A stretch of 64,000 nucleotides of DNA from Annona cherimola. Taxonomy: Eukaryota > Streptophyta > Magnoliopsida > Magnoliales > Annonaceae. The position numbers were made by a program, and so were the translations under genes. Of the stretch, positions 35,481 to 48,214 are shown in pieces (within the stretch, counting starts at the first letter, position 1; the number at the start of each line of letters is the position of its first letter). The notes below the pieces were generated by a model. The model saw only the letters and a list, made by a program, of their open reading frames with translations, made no database searches and was not told the DNA's origin. The stretch spans positions 87,467,137-87,531,136 of the forward strand of contig CM059972.1 of NCBI GenBank assembly GCA_030490835.1, in the 5' to 3' direction.

Positions 35481-36870
35481 GGGGCCTAACCCATGGGAAG
35501 CTGTCCCCATGAGAAAAAAAAAGGAAGTAGGGGTATTATGATAATTTTACTGTGTGAGTATATTTGCATAAAAATGTGAGTATCTTTGGTTTTTTGATAA
35601 AATTTGTATTATATGTATACAAAATCTCAATCTATTTCATTCATTTGTTGGATCAACAACTGAAACATATGTAGACATAATTTCTCATTATTTGACATTT
35701 TTTAAAAGTATTTGTGTAGAAAAACTTTTTTTAGTAAGCTTTCATTATAATTGGTAAAGTCAAAAAATATATTTTATACAAGGAGTTATTTTATATTATT
35801 TAAAGTTCATGTAATTAAAATACTCTCAAAAATAATAATTTTAATATTTATTTCTAAATTTTTGAAAATTTATTAATCTTTTTTATTTTTCGAATATAAC
35901 AGAATATAACAACATCTAACATGACCTAATAACATCTAGAATCTAACAACATCTAACAAGATCTAACTTTTGATATTAAAAAGTTAATCAGGATCTAACG
36001 ACATCTAACAGCATCTAACAACATCTAACCGAATCTAACTTTTGATATTAATAGATAATCCTAATTTCACACCTGTAATATGATCTTAAGTCCCTTATAA
36101 GGTCATTTATATATTAATTACAGAATTTAAAACCCTGACAATATGATTAAATGAAATTCACCTTAATCTAATGATATCTAACAACATCTAGTCACATCTA
36201 ACAGAATCTAATGACATATAATGATATATAATAGCATCTAACGAAATTTAACCGAATCTAACTTTTGATATTAATAAGTTAATCATAATTTATCACCTAT
36301 AATATGATTCTAAGCCCCTTATAAAGTTATTTTACCTTAATTACAGAATTTGATACCCAGATAATATGATTTAATGAAAGCCACCTTCTTCTAATGATAT
36401 CTAACAACATCTAATCGCATCTAAAACATCTAATGACATCTGACAGCATCTAACCGAATCTAACGACATCTAACATCATCTAATAACATCTAATTGAATC
36501 TAACTTTTGATATTAATAAGTTAATCATAATTTAACACTTATAGTATAATTCTAAGCCCCTTATAAGGTCATTTATACCTTAATTATTGAATTTAAAACC
36601 TAGATAATAGGATTTAATGAAATCCACCTTAATCTAATGACATCTAACTGCATTTAACAGTATCAACGACATCTAACTGCATCTAACAGTATCAACGACA
36701 TCTAAAAGCATCTAACCAGATCTAACAATATCTAATAGCATCTAATGAAATCTAACTAAATCTAATTTTTGATATTAATAGGTTAATCATAATTTAATAC
36801 CTGTAATATATCCTAGGCCCCTTATAGCAACCTGTATGGTCATTTGTCTTATGTTGTTCATTTGAATTTG
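35481..36870 (+). repeat. left inverted terminus with tandem array
   Basis: 35481-35885 is the unique outer part. 35886-36870 holds about four units of roughly 220-245 bp. Each has a run of ATCTAAC-RRC repeats, then TTTTGATATTAATAAGTTAATCA, a CCCCTTATAAGGTCATTTA-like box and GATTTAATGAAATCCACCTT-like sequence. Confidence 0.85.
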
Positions 36871-39499
36871 ATACTGATAAAATTTAAATAAATTAAAATA
36901 AATGAATATAACCTTATGAATTTAACAAATATTTTATTAAATAAAAAGTCTATAACAAAATTCATGAACATTTCTTCGATTTTCATGATTCAAATTAATT
37001 TTGAATGAATATTAATCGAACAAAAATTATTAACACATATATATATAAATAATATGATTTATTTATAATATAAAGTCAATATATAAACATGCATCAAACA
37101 TAAAATTGAATGACATAAAATAAAATAATTGATTTTTTGAAAAATTAATAAATGTAATCTATACATCCATAAAATCCTAATAAAGTGATATGATTTTATG
37201 TAAATGAGGTCCTTAAAAGTTTGATAATTTTAGAACTATGAAAACCTTTAAATAATTTTAAAACTAAATAAATATAAAGCTATAATGAAAATAATAATTT
37301 ATATAAATAAAATAAAATAAAATTTTAATTAAATATATAAAATCATTATAATTAAAATAAACCTATAATAAATTATCTTTATTTAAATTATTTACAATTG
37401 TAATTTAGATTTAATAATAAATATATGAGTTTTTTGAAACTATTTTAATAATGATTAAATTATATTTTAGATTTAAATAAACTAAATAAATATATATGAC
37501 TTTTTGAGACTTTTATGCTAATTAGTTTTATATAATCTCATAAAAATAAATATAATTTTAATTAAATTTATAATTTTATATTATATAAATATATCCAAAT
37601 TATCCAAAATGGCATTGTTATAATTTACATAAAGTTATCGTACATAAAATTAATCAATAAAATTCCTTAATAGTAAATAAAAATCCTTAAAATGTAAATT
37701 AGTTCTTTTTTAATTTTTCTTAAATATATTATCTTTATAATTTAAGAGAAATGGCCGGATCAAGCAACTAAATAACTTGAATTCTAGCATTTAACTACAA
37801 AATTAATTTTTATTACAATAATTTATAAAAGAATAATTTTAAGATAAGTATCATTTTCTTCTTAATTTATTATTAATTTATTTCATCAAATTTATTTTAA
37901 ATTATTACCAACTCTTTAAAAATAAAAAAATTATTTTAGGAAATACCTCAAATTAAAAAATTCATTCATGTGCGCATGCCCTAAAATATTTTTTTATAAA
38001 TTTCTACAATAAATCATTTTAAAAAATAATTCTGTAAAAAATAATATATATTTTTAATTGTCCATGCACCTTTCATAATAAAAATTTCTTATTTTTCATT
38101 AAAATGATGTAATTATTTTTAGCAGTCGATGCACATTTTGTAATCACTTTATCTAATTTTTTAAATTGTGGATGTCCACACGTAAAAGGCATGCCTTTCT
38201 TTGTATTAAGTTATTTATTATATTAGGTTAACCACAGGCACACTCGATTTATCATATTAAATTATTTTCTAAACTTAGTTGCTTAAATATGTAATAACAC
38301 ATATGATTCACTTATCTTTTCATCCGGTCATTTCAATGTAAAATAATTATTAATTTGAATTATGATCAATTTATTACATCGAGCTATTTTGCAAACATGG
38401 AGGGTTAAAGCTTCAAAAACTCGTACAATTTACTCATCTCTCTAGTTGCTCGTTTCGATCTAAAATTAAATGATAAAAATAAATATTGATTTGAATTAAA
38501 TTTAATCAATATGAAAATATCAATTTAATAAATATTTCTATTAAAAAAAATTTTATAAAAATTTCTTTAATGCTGCATGGTTATATATCATCATTTTATA
38601 TAGTAATTAGTCATCAATTTAAATTTGTTATTATCATGTTTTTATATACAATAGATTTGTGATTTTGTATATTTATTTTTTCACGTATATAATTTGAATA
38701 TTCTCAAAGTAAACTACATAAGTTTATTTATTTTACAAAAAAATATAAATTTACTAATCCATTTTAGAATTATCTAAACCATGATTTTGAGTCTATGTAA
38801 GTTTTTTAAAAATGAAATAACTTATAATGTTTGATAACATACTTAGTAATTTAGGGCAAAATTATAAATATTTTAAATGGCTTAGAGCAATTATGTATTG
38901 GTTAAATGTAACGCTTTCAAAAATGTAAGTTTATTATAAAACGTAATGAAATTATTTTAAAAAATTATATAAATAGAAAAGAAATCAAATGAGTTCAAAT
39001 TATTTTAGCAACAATATACTACTAGAAATAATTAAATTCAGTTGACAATTGAGATGGTTAGAAACAACTATTGTAGGTTCATTTTGAAAGAATTAACAGA
39101 CTAAAAAATAATTAAAAATATTTACTAATTTACAAAATTAATTTGAGGCAAATTAACATAATACTTAGATGGGGTAAATTAAACATCTACAATAACTCAC
39201 ATTCATGTTGAAATATGGGTATAAAATAGGCCAATTTGTATTCGATAATAAAATGAAATCATATTTATTCAATGAAAATAAAATTGATTCAAAAAATAAA
39301 AAATATATTTATTATCCTATTAGATTAATGTAGAAAAATTATATTTTGACTAAATATATATATACTATATTTAATATGAAGAACAAAAATAGCCTCAAGA
39401 TATATTCATTAGTTTATTAAATTAACGTGGGTAAAATCAGTTAACATGAATGAAATAATATAACTTCATTAAATTATACAAATTATAAGCTTAAAATTA
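36871..39499. other. AT-rich interior of the MULE-like element
   Basis: Extremely AT-rich, with no coding frame of note and no recognised motif. Confidence 0.5.
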
Positions 39500-41040
39500 A
39501 ATTAGAAATATTAATAGCCAATTAAAATACATGTGTATTAATTTTGTGTGCACTCCCACAGCACCAGTTCGATGCTCCACCATCCCAAATCGTAGAAGCA
39601 ACCATGGCTCCCCATCTGTTCGCGGACGCAGCCACAGATTCCGGCCATTGAACCAACTAAATCGTGACATACTTTCAGCGAAAAAATAAAAAAATTGCAA
39701 CAATAATTTTTTCATTAAATTTTCGGCAGAAAAATTGCCAGGGAAATTCCGCTGCCTCCTTTTCAAATCCAAGATCACATCCAGCACCATCTCATCAATA
39801 TTTTGCAGCTAACCATGGCAGTAAAACAACATCTGCCTAGCGATGCCAAGCATCGAACCATTTACCAAGCATAGAATACCACCAGCTTTCTCTCATTGAT
39901 TGCAGCCAGTGATAAACTCAAATTTGGCAACCCTATTCATTGATTGCCAATTAAATCTCATAGTCCTATTATGAAATTACAGGATACATGTCACCAGAGA
40001 CGCCCGGACAACCATGAAGATTTTGAGCCCTAGTTGCGGCGGAAGGAAGGGAGAAAGGGGAAGAGAAGAAGGGCTCGTGCGAATGTGTGTACGCACTCCA
40101 TCAAAAATTGACACATCCTTACTAATACTTATAATGCTGAAACTAACCTCAAAAATCTCAACTATCTATCGAAAATGAACGGTGGATAGCAAGCTTCCCA
40201 TGAGAAAATTCGAAAAACGGCTTCCTATGGGTTGAGTCCCATTGAGGAATTGCTCTCAACCCATTGTGGAATGACGTCCAACCCATGGGAAGTGCTTCCC
40301 GTGATTTTTCCAAGGGAAGCATCATCTTCACCGTCAATCTAGGGTGGATGGCTATGATGCAATTGGGCATTTTCGGAAAGTGAAAAAATCACGAGGGAGC
40401 ATCGAATTCGATGCCAGGCCCGTGCGTCACTCTCTCTCTCTCTCTCCCTGTTTCTTCCGTCTTCCTTTCCTCCATCTTCCGTGTTTTGCTTTTGGCCAGC
40501 TACCGTAATTTGGAGATGGTTGATTTTTGTCGGAGCTATCTATTTGAATTTGGGGCGGTTGAAATGGTGGCATGCTCGGTTTGAGCCTTGGGCTAATGGC
40601 TGGTGGTGGTGGTGGACGACAACTGCTTCCTGTTTTGTTGTAGGTGAAGATGATCGGGGCTAAGGAATCAGGTTTGGTGCTATTTTAATCTTGCAAATCG
40701 AGTTAGTGGGTTAGATTCTTGAATCCATGGCTACCGTGGGTGGATCTGAAAAATAATAGGCTGCAGATGGAGGCTCGATTCGCCGGCTTGGAACATCATG
40801 ACCGCCACCAACATAGATGGCGAAGAAGATGGACTTACGCTAGCTAGCTTGCACATCTTAGGTGTAAGAATCGTCCACCGATTTGGTGGGTTTGGGAAGC
40901 AACAATGGCTGCCCGTGGAGAATGGAGGTGGTGGAGCACGGTTGAACAGTGCTCTGATGGTGCATTTGCTATCGTGCACGTGCAACTGTTTTGTAAAATC
41001 TAAAAACATCCAGCTTGTTTTGTAAAATCTCGACAACAAA
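39500..41040. other. GC-richer island in the MULE-like element, possible captured host DNA
   Basis: The base composition changes sharply here. It contains leader-like CT-rich stretches (40430-40490 plus strand, and 40030-40075 on the minus strand) and codon-like segments such as 40481-40663 (plus) and 40731-41039 (minus), without recognisable domains. Gene fragments between MULE ends are known as Pack-MULEs. This fits, but no parent gene is identified. Confidence 0.35.
40190..40322. repeat. imperfect palindrome of MULE-terminus-like sequence
   Basis: Right arm (from about 40263) reads GACGTCCAACCCATGGGAAG, close to the outer end at 35481. Left arm, read on the minus strand from about 40245, gives GGGACTCAACCCATAGGAAG. 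Both then run into GAAAATTCG- or GATTTTTCC-type and GGGAAGC motifs. Between them are two 22-bp units that start CCCATTG. So the centre of the element carries two extra copies of its own end motif, facing outward. Confidence 0.7.
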
Positions 41041-42857
41041 AAATAAAATATATGAATTTATCTTATAAAGTCTATTTAAGTCCCTTTAAATAGAAAGTCA
41101 ATAGTTGATATTTTCAAATTTTTTTAATCTAAATTATATGAATGTTATTTTAGATAACTTTTAATAAATTTACTAACTTTCTATTAAATTGATGTATTTT
41201 TAATAATTTAAACAAATATCTATATTATTTTACTTTTTGTGAGTGTTAAATTAGGATTATAGTTTTATTTTTGAAAGTCATATATAATATAATTATTACA
41301 ATTTTATATATTTATTTAAATTTCTATTTCTATTTCATTTAAATTAATTATTGTTTCGAATTATAGTTTTATATATTTATTCCTTTTTTGAATTGTTTAA
41401 TGCGAAATCCAAGTTGGCATAGTTCTAAAATGAATTATTAAATATATATCTTTTATAAAATAAATAAATATATGTAAAATATTTTCAAAAATTTTAAATT
41501 TAATGTTGTAATATAATTTATTACAGTTTAATTTTAAAAAGTCATATATATAATAATTATTACAGTTGTATATTTATTAAAAATTTTATTTTATTATTAA
41601 AAATTTTCATGCAAATATAACGCACAAATTAACAGCCGCCGTTAATTTTTATCATCTGTTGCAACTAATGGAAATTTGGCGAGATTTAAGGACACGTTAT
41701 TTAGTCATTGATGTTGCCTTTGCACGAGATTTAAGGACACGTGGCTGCCACTATTGCAGTGTGATATCACAAACGCGTATTAACTAGATATTAACTAAAG
41801 TAATTTAGTTAATCAAAAATACAATATCACAATAAAGAATTATGTGGATGCAAATTACGTAAACCAAAATAATTATTTCTATCTAGTTTAAAAATATATT
41901 TGTTCATCAATTTAAAATATTTAACTTTTAAATTAAGCTAATTGTGTGTATTTGACAAATTATATTTTTTAATTAGAGCAATATATATATTTATTAAAAT
42001 TTTATTTTATTTCATTTAAACTATAATTTATTTCTACCAACATCTTCATATATTTATTTAATGTATATTTTATTTAATTCAAAATAAGGTTTGCATATTT
42101 CTAAAATGAATTACTTAGTATATATCTTTTGCCAAATACATAAATTTATATAGATTATTGTTTAAAATATTCAAAATAGATGTGTGAAAAATATAAATAT
42201 AAAAAATTACAAATCTATTATATGTAAGACTAAATAATAAGATGAGACAAAATATTAAGAAATTTAAGTAAATATTTAATTTTATTTAATTTAATATTTT
42301 CTACCTACATAATTTTTTATTAAATAAATTTTATGCAGCCGCTTTTGTGAGCAATATACGCAATCCAATGCCATAAAATTTTGTTATTTCTTTATCTTGA
42401 GTTTGAGAGAAGCTGACATGAGTCAATATAATTTTAATTAAAAAATAAAAGTATAAATAATTATATAGAGAATATTTCTATAATATTCTCGGAATCATTC
42501 TCCAAGTGCTCATTTTAAAAAAAAACCAATACGAAAATTAAATAAATTTAAAAAATGGTCAAATTTTATTTGTGAATATATATTTTAAATTGTATATTTA
42601 CATGATATAATCATTGAATCTATGACTTGTATATATTTTAAATTATATATTTACATGATATAATAATTGTTGCTAATTTTTGAAAAATAAGTTTCAATCA
42701 TTAATATATTTTCAAATTATATTTAATAAAAATATAGAAATATAATATTTAAATTAATCTTAATATTTTTTTAATTTATAATACAGTATGTGAAAACTCA
42801 TGAGATTGGAAGGATAAAAAATTAGCTAATTCAAAGTAAACATTTTCTAAAATATAT
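41041..42857. repeat. diverged AT-rich modules
   Basis: Blocks at about 41250-41500, 41510-41600 and 41985-42170, and again at 43550-43790, repeat the order AGTCATATATAATAATTATTACA, TATATATTTATTTAAATTT and AAAATGAATTATTAA..TATATATCTTTT with much divergence. No coding content. Confidence 0.55.
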
Positions 42858-43315
42858 ATGTGTCCCGTGAGCGTCAAAAAATGAATATTTTGTTTTCTAA
42901 AATATATAAATGTGTCCTACGGGCCTCTAAAAATGAATAATTTATTTTATAATATATATATTTGTCTTGCGGGCCTCCAAAAATGAATATTTTATTTTCT
43001 AAAAATATATATGTCTCCCGCGGGCCTCCAAAAATGAATATTTTGTTTTCTAAATATATATATGTGTCCCGCGGGCGTTCAAAAATGAATATTTTATTTT
43101 CTAAAATATATGTGTCCCGCGGGCCTCCAAAAATGAATATTTTATTTTCAAAAAATATATATGTGTCCCACAGGCCTCCAAAAATGAATATTTTATTTTC
43201 TAAAAATATATATATGTGTCCCGCGGGCCTCTAAAAATGAACGTTTTATTTTTCTAAAATATATACATGTCTTGCGGGCTTCCAAAAATGAATGTTTTAT
43301 TTTTTATAAATTTCC
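42858..43315 (+). repeat. minisatellite, about nine units of roughly 50 bp
   Basis: Units of the form TGTGTCCCGCGGGCCTCC, AAAAATGAATATTTTATTTTC and TAAAATATATA, spaced 46-54 bp apart. The CCCGCGGGC core is a GC palindrome in an AT-rich setting. One frame (42962-43234) stays open through five units, but only because unit lengths are near multiples of three. Confidence 0.9.
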
Positions 43316-43969
43316 TATTTGAATGATTTTTTAATTCAATTTAAATTAATATTGATATTGATTTTATTTTTCAAATAAAATTTATAATTTAGTTTTAATC
43401 TAAAATTCAAGAGTTGATAGCCCTTCATTTTAATCTTTACGTGTGACGCCAAATTAAATACATAAAAGTTAAGTAATAAAAATTAACCAGATATTTGTGG
43501 ATTGATATTGTTATGAAATTATAATTTTTAGCATATATAAATTACAGTTGTATATAACTTATTACAATTTTAGTTTTACAACGTCATATATAATAATTTT
43601 TTACAATTTTATATATTTATGTAAATTTTGATTTTATTTAATTTAAATTACTTAATATTTTTAATTATAAATTCATATATTTATTTAGTTTTAAAATTAT
43701 TTAAAGGTTTTGCGTAGTTATTAAATGAATTATTAATTATATATTTTTTGCAAAATATACAAATTAGGTAAAATATTTATAAAATATCAAAAATTATATA
43801 ATATGTTTTTCAAAAGGGACTTGTCAATGTAAGATTTCGCAGAAAGGTACCTTTTTCTAACAAATTATAAAATAAACCAATTTGTATAAAAATTTAAAGG
43901 AGATATAACACAAGGGTACATTTTTAGAAGTGTTATATAACATAAAATTTTCTATAAATTTTATATTCA
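43316..43969. other. AT-rich interior of the MULE-like element
   Basis: Contains one of the diverged modules (43550-43790). No gene. Confidence 0.45.
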
Positions 43970-44232
43970 ATGTAAATTTTATATTCAATGTCGATGTTAG
44001 ACGTTGTTAGATTAAGGTGGATTTCATTAAATCATATTATCTGGGTTTCAAATTCCGTAATTAAGGTGTAAATGACTTTATAAGGGGCCTAGTATCATAT
44101 TACAGGTGTTAAATTAGTATTAACTTATTAATTTCAAAAATTAAATGCGATTAGATGCGGTTAGATGCTGTTAGATCCGGTTAGATGCGGTTAGACGCTG
44201 TTAGATTAAGGTGGATTTCATTAAATCATATT
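43970..44232 (-). repeat. inner part of right inverted terminus
   Basis: Tandem units with GTTAGATGCGG repeats and the GTGGATTTCATTAAATCATATT box, interrupted at 44232 by the copia insertion and resuming at 55106. Confidence 0.85.
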
Positions 44233-46001
44233 TGTTGGTCCCGAGTTAGTGGCAAAACCCAAGAGGGGAGGGGTGAATTGGGTTCTTTAAAAAATCTTTG
44301 GTAAATAAAGACTTAACCCCTTGAGTAATTAATCCCCTTTTGAAAAGAGCTAGAGAGCAATAAAAATAAAACAGTAAAAAGAAATATAACACAAGATTTA
44401 TAGTGGTTCGGGCAAACCTTCCCTACTCCACTCTTCCAAGCTCACACTCCGTTGTGACTTGGGTTCCACTATGTATTCCAAGAATACACTTAGAGTCACC
44501 GCTCTCTTCTAGATTCAAAGCTCTAGGGGGCATACACAACTAGAGCCACTTGCTCTCTTCTAGATTCAAAGCTCTAGGGGGCATATACAACTAGAGCCAC
44601 TTGCTCTCTTCTAGATTCAAAGCTCTAGGGGGCATATACAATCACTTGCACAAGTAGGTGATGAGTCTCAGTCCAATCACACCCTACTTTGCATATACTT
44701 GATCTTAGCTACCCAAGCTAAATCAAGATTTATACAACAAGACAATGAAATAAATGAAACTACACTTTACAGATTTGTGTAGGCAGATTTAGCTCGAGGA
44801 AGAAGTTGTGGAAGCAGCTGTGGATGAATATTGTTGAAGGCGCTAGCAACTTGAAGCTTTCTTCTTCCTTAAAATTTATACGGACCACTCAATAATGGAG
44901 AAAAGAAAATAGGAAACCTTTCTTGTACTTCTTTTCTCTCTTTGAACTTTAACGTAGTGTCTTGTGTTCTCTCTTGTTGTGTTTTCACGTTCAATTGAGG
45001 GTCCTTTTATAGAGGGAAAAAAATATGAACGTTATGGAGGTGGTTGGTGCGCAATAAATGAACTCCAACGTTCGAAAATTTGACCGTTATACTCCAAGTC
45101 GAAGATGAAGTCGACTTGGCCTGCGACTTGGCTTCCAAGTCGTACATGGAGTCGACTTGGCCTGCGACTTGGGTTCTTCAGAAACTCAAGTCTGAGACTT
45201 GGGTCGTCTTGGCTTTCAGACTTTAACTCAAGTCGATCCTGAAGTCGACTTGGGTTGCGACTTGGCTTGGTCTATTGCAGAAATGCCTTGATCTTCTTGA
45301 AATGTCTTGAATCTTGCAAACCATTTGAAAGCTTTGAGTCCTTGCACAATATATGTATGTTCCTTGCTTTGCTTTGGACTCACTTGGTCTTTATGACTTA
45401 GGTATTACTCCATTTGGAAGCTAGCTTGAAGATTTGCTTTGAGCTTGATAGACTTGATTTGAATGTAGAACATGATTCTTGACTTTGAAATTGACTCATT
45501 TGTTTTTCATCTTGATTCCTTGGACTTGAGTGATAAATCCTCTTGAATATCTTGAAAACTGCATCTTTGAAAGTTTGAACATCTCAAGTCGTGGATGGAG
45601 TCGACCTGGCCTGCGACTTCACCCAAGTCGCACCTGGAGTCGACTTCGTTTGCGACTTCATTATGTTCGTTTCCACTTTTCAGCTCTGGATACTCCAAGT
45701 CGATGCTGGAGTCGACTTCGTCTGCGACTTGACTTCCCAAGTCGCAAGTGGAGTCGACTTGACCTGCGACTTCACCTGTTGCTTTTTGGGATTCATTCTC
45801 AAGTCGATATTTGAGTCGACTTTGGGATCGACTTCACCCAAGTCGAAGTCCAAGTCGACTTGGAGATCGACTTGACCTCTTTGCTTTCCTTAAACATTTA
45901 GCAAACATATTAGTACCTTTTATATACTCAAAATTAGTTCTTGTTAATCATCAAAACTCAAGATTTGGTCAATTTTATTGTTTTAAACATTGTTTCCAAC
46001 A
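44233..46001 (-). repeat. 3' LTR of the copia element
   Basis: TGTTGGTCCCGAG at 44233 and TTTCCAACA at 46001 (plus-strand reading). It holds three copies of a 51-bp unit with AGCTCTAGGGGGCATA (about 44512-44641), a TATAAAAG box on the minus strand at 45004-45011 and nine GTCGAC sites between 45100 and 45870. It carries the extra 41 bp in the 45130-45175 area that the other LTR lacks. Confidence 0.95.
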
Positions 46002-46357
46002 ATCTCCCCCTTTTTGATGATTGACAAAACTTCATTTGAGTTGATACCTTTCAAGCATTAATCATGTTCATATGTCTTTTGAAAAACAGAGCATTTGTCT
46101 TATAGGTCAGAGCTTTTTGAAATTCCAATCATTATATCATTTTGGCATATTGGATACCTTTCAAGCAAATCATGTTGAATACTTTATTAATCAAGCATAA
46201 CATATTAAGTAAACATAACATTCATCAAAAGCATTTATATATATCAAGTTTCATTTTTACAAAATGCAATGCAAAACAAAAATGAAACCTAGATACAAAA
46301 CTACCCAACCCATAAGAAAATTTTACTCAACTCACCTATTCTATCTCCCCCTTTTTG
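46002..46357 (-). other. polypurine tract and spacer before the 3' LTR
   Basis: Minus strand AAAAAGGGGGAGAT at 46002-46015 adjoins the LTR; a second tract AAAAAGGGGGAGATAG lies at about 46343-46358, at the end of the third frame. No gene between them. Confidence 0.85.
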
Positions 46358-47938
46358 TCAATCAAGCAAAAATAATGATTTGATGAATTGAAATTGAGAG
46401 ATCGGATATGGAATAGGTTTGATGGGACAATGATGGGCCGAGGAGTAAACAAGAGAAGCGTGATCGGGAGTTGCCTCTCTATGAACTGAACCCGACTCGT
46501 AGGGATCAAGTTCAGGCATGGGTCTCTTCTTATGATGGCCTGAGGCAAGATGATAGCGGATAGTCCGCATTTCCCGTTCAATTCGGTCTTGTCGGGAGTG
46601 CATATCCTCGAGGGCGTTGTGAACGCCGGTGATAAGACTTGTTATCCGGTCTTCTTGATGACCCATTTCTGCCCTCATAGCAACAATTTCATCTTTGAGA
46701 TCCCTTAGGGTGACCTCCTCAGAAGAGGTTGGAGGTACCCGTTCTCGTGCAACGGATCCTTGTGGGGAGTAGGAGCCGCGGGATTGAGGTGATGGTGGCT
46801 CTTCTGGAGCAGCCGGTCCCTCGGGAGGTTGCTCCCCCTCAGCTTGTGCTTGGTCCTCTTGATGCTCTTCTTCTGAAGGTTCATGCCTGAGTTCAAGCAG
46901 ATTGATCTTCATTCTTTGTATGAGAGCTTTATTTATGGCATTTGTGGATTTGAGCACTTCGAAAGGCTCGCCTTCAATATCCACTTTGAAGAATTCAAGA
47001 ATCTTTGTGATCCATGTGCCATAGGGAAGGACTCCTCGTGGGTTATCCTTTCTAGAAGCCAATGCTTCAAGAAATAATTTGGGTATGCTCACTTTGACCC
47101 TGTTGGCTACTTTTCATAGTATCCCTGCTTCTTGTGGATTCAATTGATTTCTTCCACCGCCCTTTGGGTAGATGCAGTGGGCAATGAGAAGTCGGAGTAC
47201 TCGTAGCCTTGGTGAAAGATCCATGTACCGAAGGAATTTGATTCCCGGATGGTACTTGTTGCTCCGGGTGAGCTGATTATACATTTGATCCATGGTGAGG
47301 TCTTCTGGAATAGGCTCATCCTCATACGGGACTCCAAGTATGTGTCCTAAATGACTCATTACTTCAGTCGGTCCTGCAACTATCCCGATTCCAAGATCCA
47401 TTTCGACTCCTTTGACGAAGGTTCCAAAGTATTCTTCATCCCAAAGATAATAAAACATTCGAGTAAGATCTGGATAGACCCTTTCGTCTTCCTTTAGCAA
47501 ATTGGTCCATCCTTGAAAATCCAATAGATCTTCTATGTCGGATCCATATTCTTTCAGGAAATTAAAATCTATAATCTTGGGTATGAATACCTTCCGTTCG
47601 TAGAACTTTTTGTAGAAACGGCTATGTTGGAGCTCGGTTTTGAAGTAGGTAGTGGGCATCTTCAATACTTGGGCTTTCCCAGCTGCAGTGCCCCTTCTGC
47701 TTGTCCCGGATTGTGTGCTCTGTGAGGTTTGTTGATTTTCTGACCTGGGTGCTTGATCAGATGATTGAGTGGAGGTTTGGAATCGAACCCGTTTACCCGT
47801 CGAAGTTGATGGTTCCTCTCTTGCTCTTTTTGATGGAGTCCTAGTTTTTCTAGGAACTTCTTTTGGTTGAGATGAAGGTTGTGGTTGTGTGGGAACCCGT
47901 TTGGGGTATGGTTTTGATACGGCTTTCTTTGGTGCCAT
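46358..47938 (-). pseudogene. third ORF of the copia element (putative plant transposon protein type), one in-frame stop
   Basis: One reading frame of 526 codons, from ATG at 47938 (MAPKKAVSKPYPKR) to 46358, interrupted only by a TGA near 47115 after 274 codons. The first 90 residues are basic and rich in Ser, Thr, Pro and Gln. The next 180 (FYKKFYERKVFIPK, DFNFLKEYGSDIEDLL, FQGWTNLL and on) resemble the domain annotated in plant genomes as putative plant transposon protein or Athila ORF1-like. The last part holds an acidic, Pro/Glu-rich segment and a probable helical stretch (LRDLKDEIVAMRAEMGHQ). It takes the place of the envelope-like ORF of Sireviruses, but no signal peptide or membrane segment is seen. 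Function unknown. The copia copy at the left edge lacks it. Confidence 0.75.
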
Positions 47939-48214
47939 TTGGAGCTTGGGATTTATGGAATCTGAGAGGGAATGCTAGTGAAAGAGAGAAAGTTTGAGAG
48001 ATAGTGTGAAAGAGAGAAAAAGAAGAGAGTTGAGAGAGAGAGACAAAGGAGAGAGGCAGTGAGAGAGTAGGAGTCGCCGGAGAGGGAGAGGATTCCCGGA
48101 GAGAAAAGGAGAATCGCCGGAGGAGAAGAGGAAAATAGGGAGGCCGGAAAAATGAGGAAGAAAGAAAAGAGAGAAGAAGAAAAGGAAGAGAAGTCTCGGA
48201 ATTCGGACGGTCGC
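47939..48214 (-). promoter_or_regulatory. CT-rich leader before the third ORF
   Basis: The minus strand is pyrimidine-rich for about 260 bp (runs such as CTCTCTCTCTCAACTC and TCTTCTCTC), with GCC(G)GCGA-type interruptions, ending just before the ATG. It looks like the 5' untranslated leader of a plant nuclear gene. Function as a separate promoter or leader is inference. Confidence 0.4.

Noticed and set aside
42962..43234. 90-codon frame with a repeated SRGPPKMNILFSK-like peptide
   Set aside because: The peptide repeat is the minisatellite translated; unit lengths vary and break the frame elsewhere.
42858..43315. Regular repeat resembling a CRISPR array
   Set aside because: No spacers: the whole 50-bp unit is repeated, and the genome is a plant nuclear one; it is a minisatellite.
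45507..45875. Frames on both strands in the copia LTR (repeated at 54611-54979)
   Set aside because: Products of the palindrome array inside an LTR.
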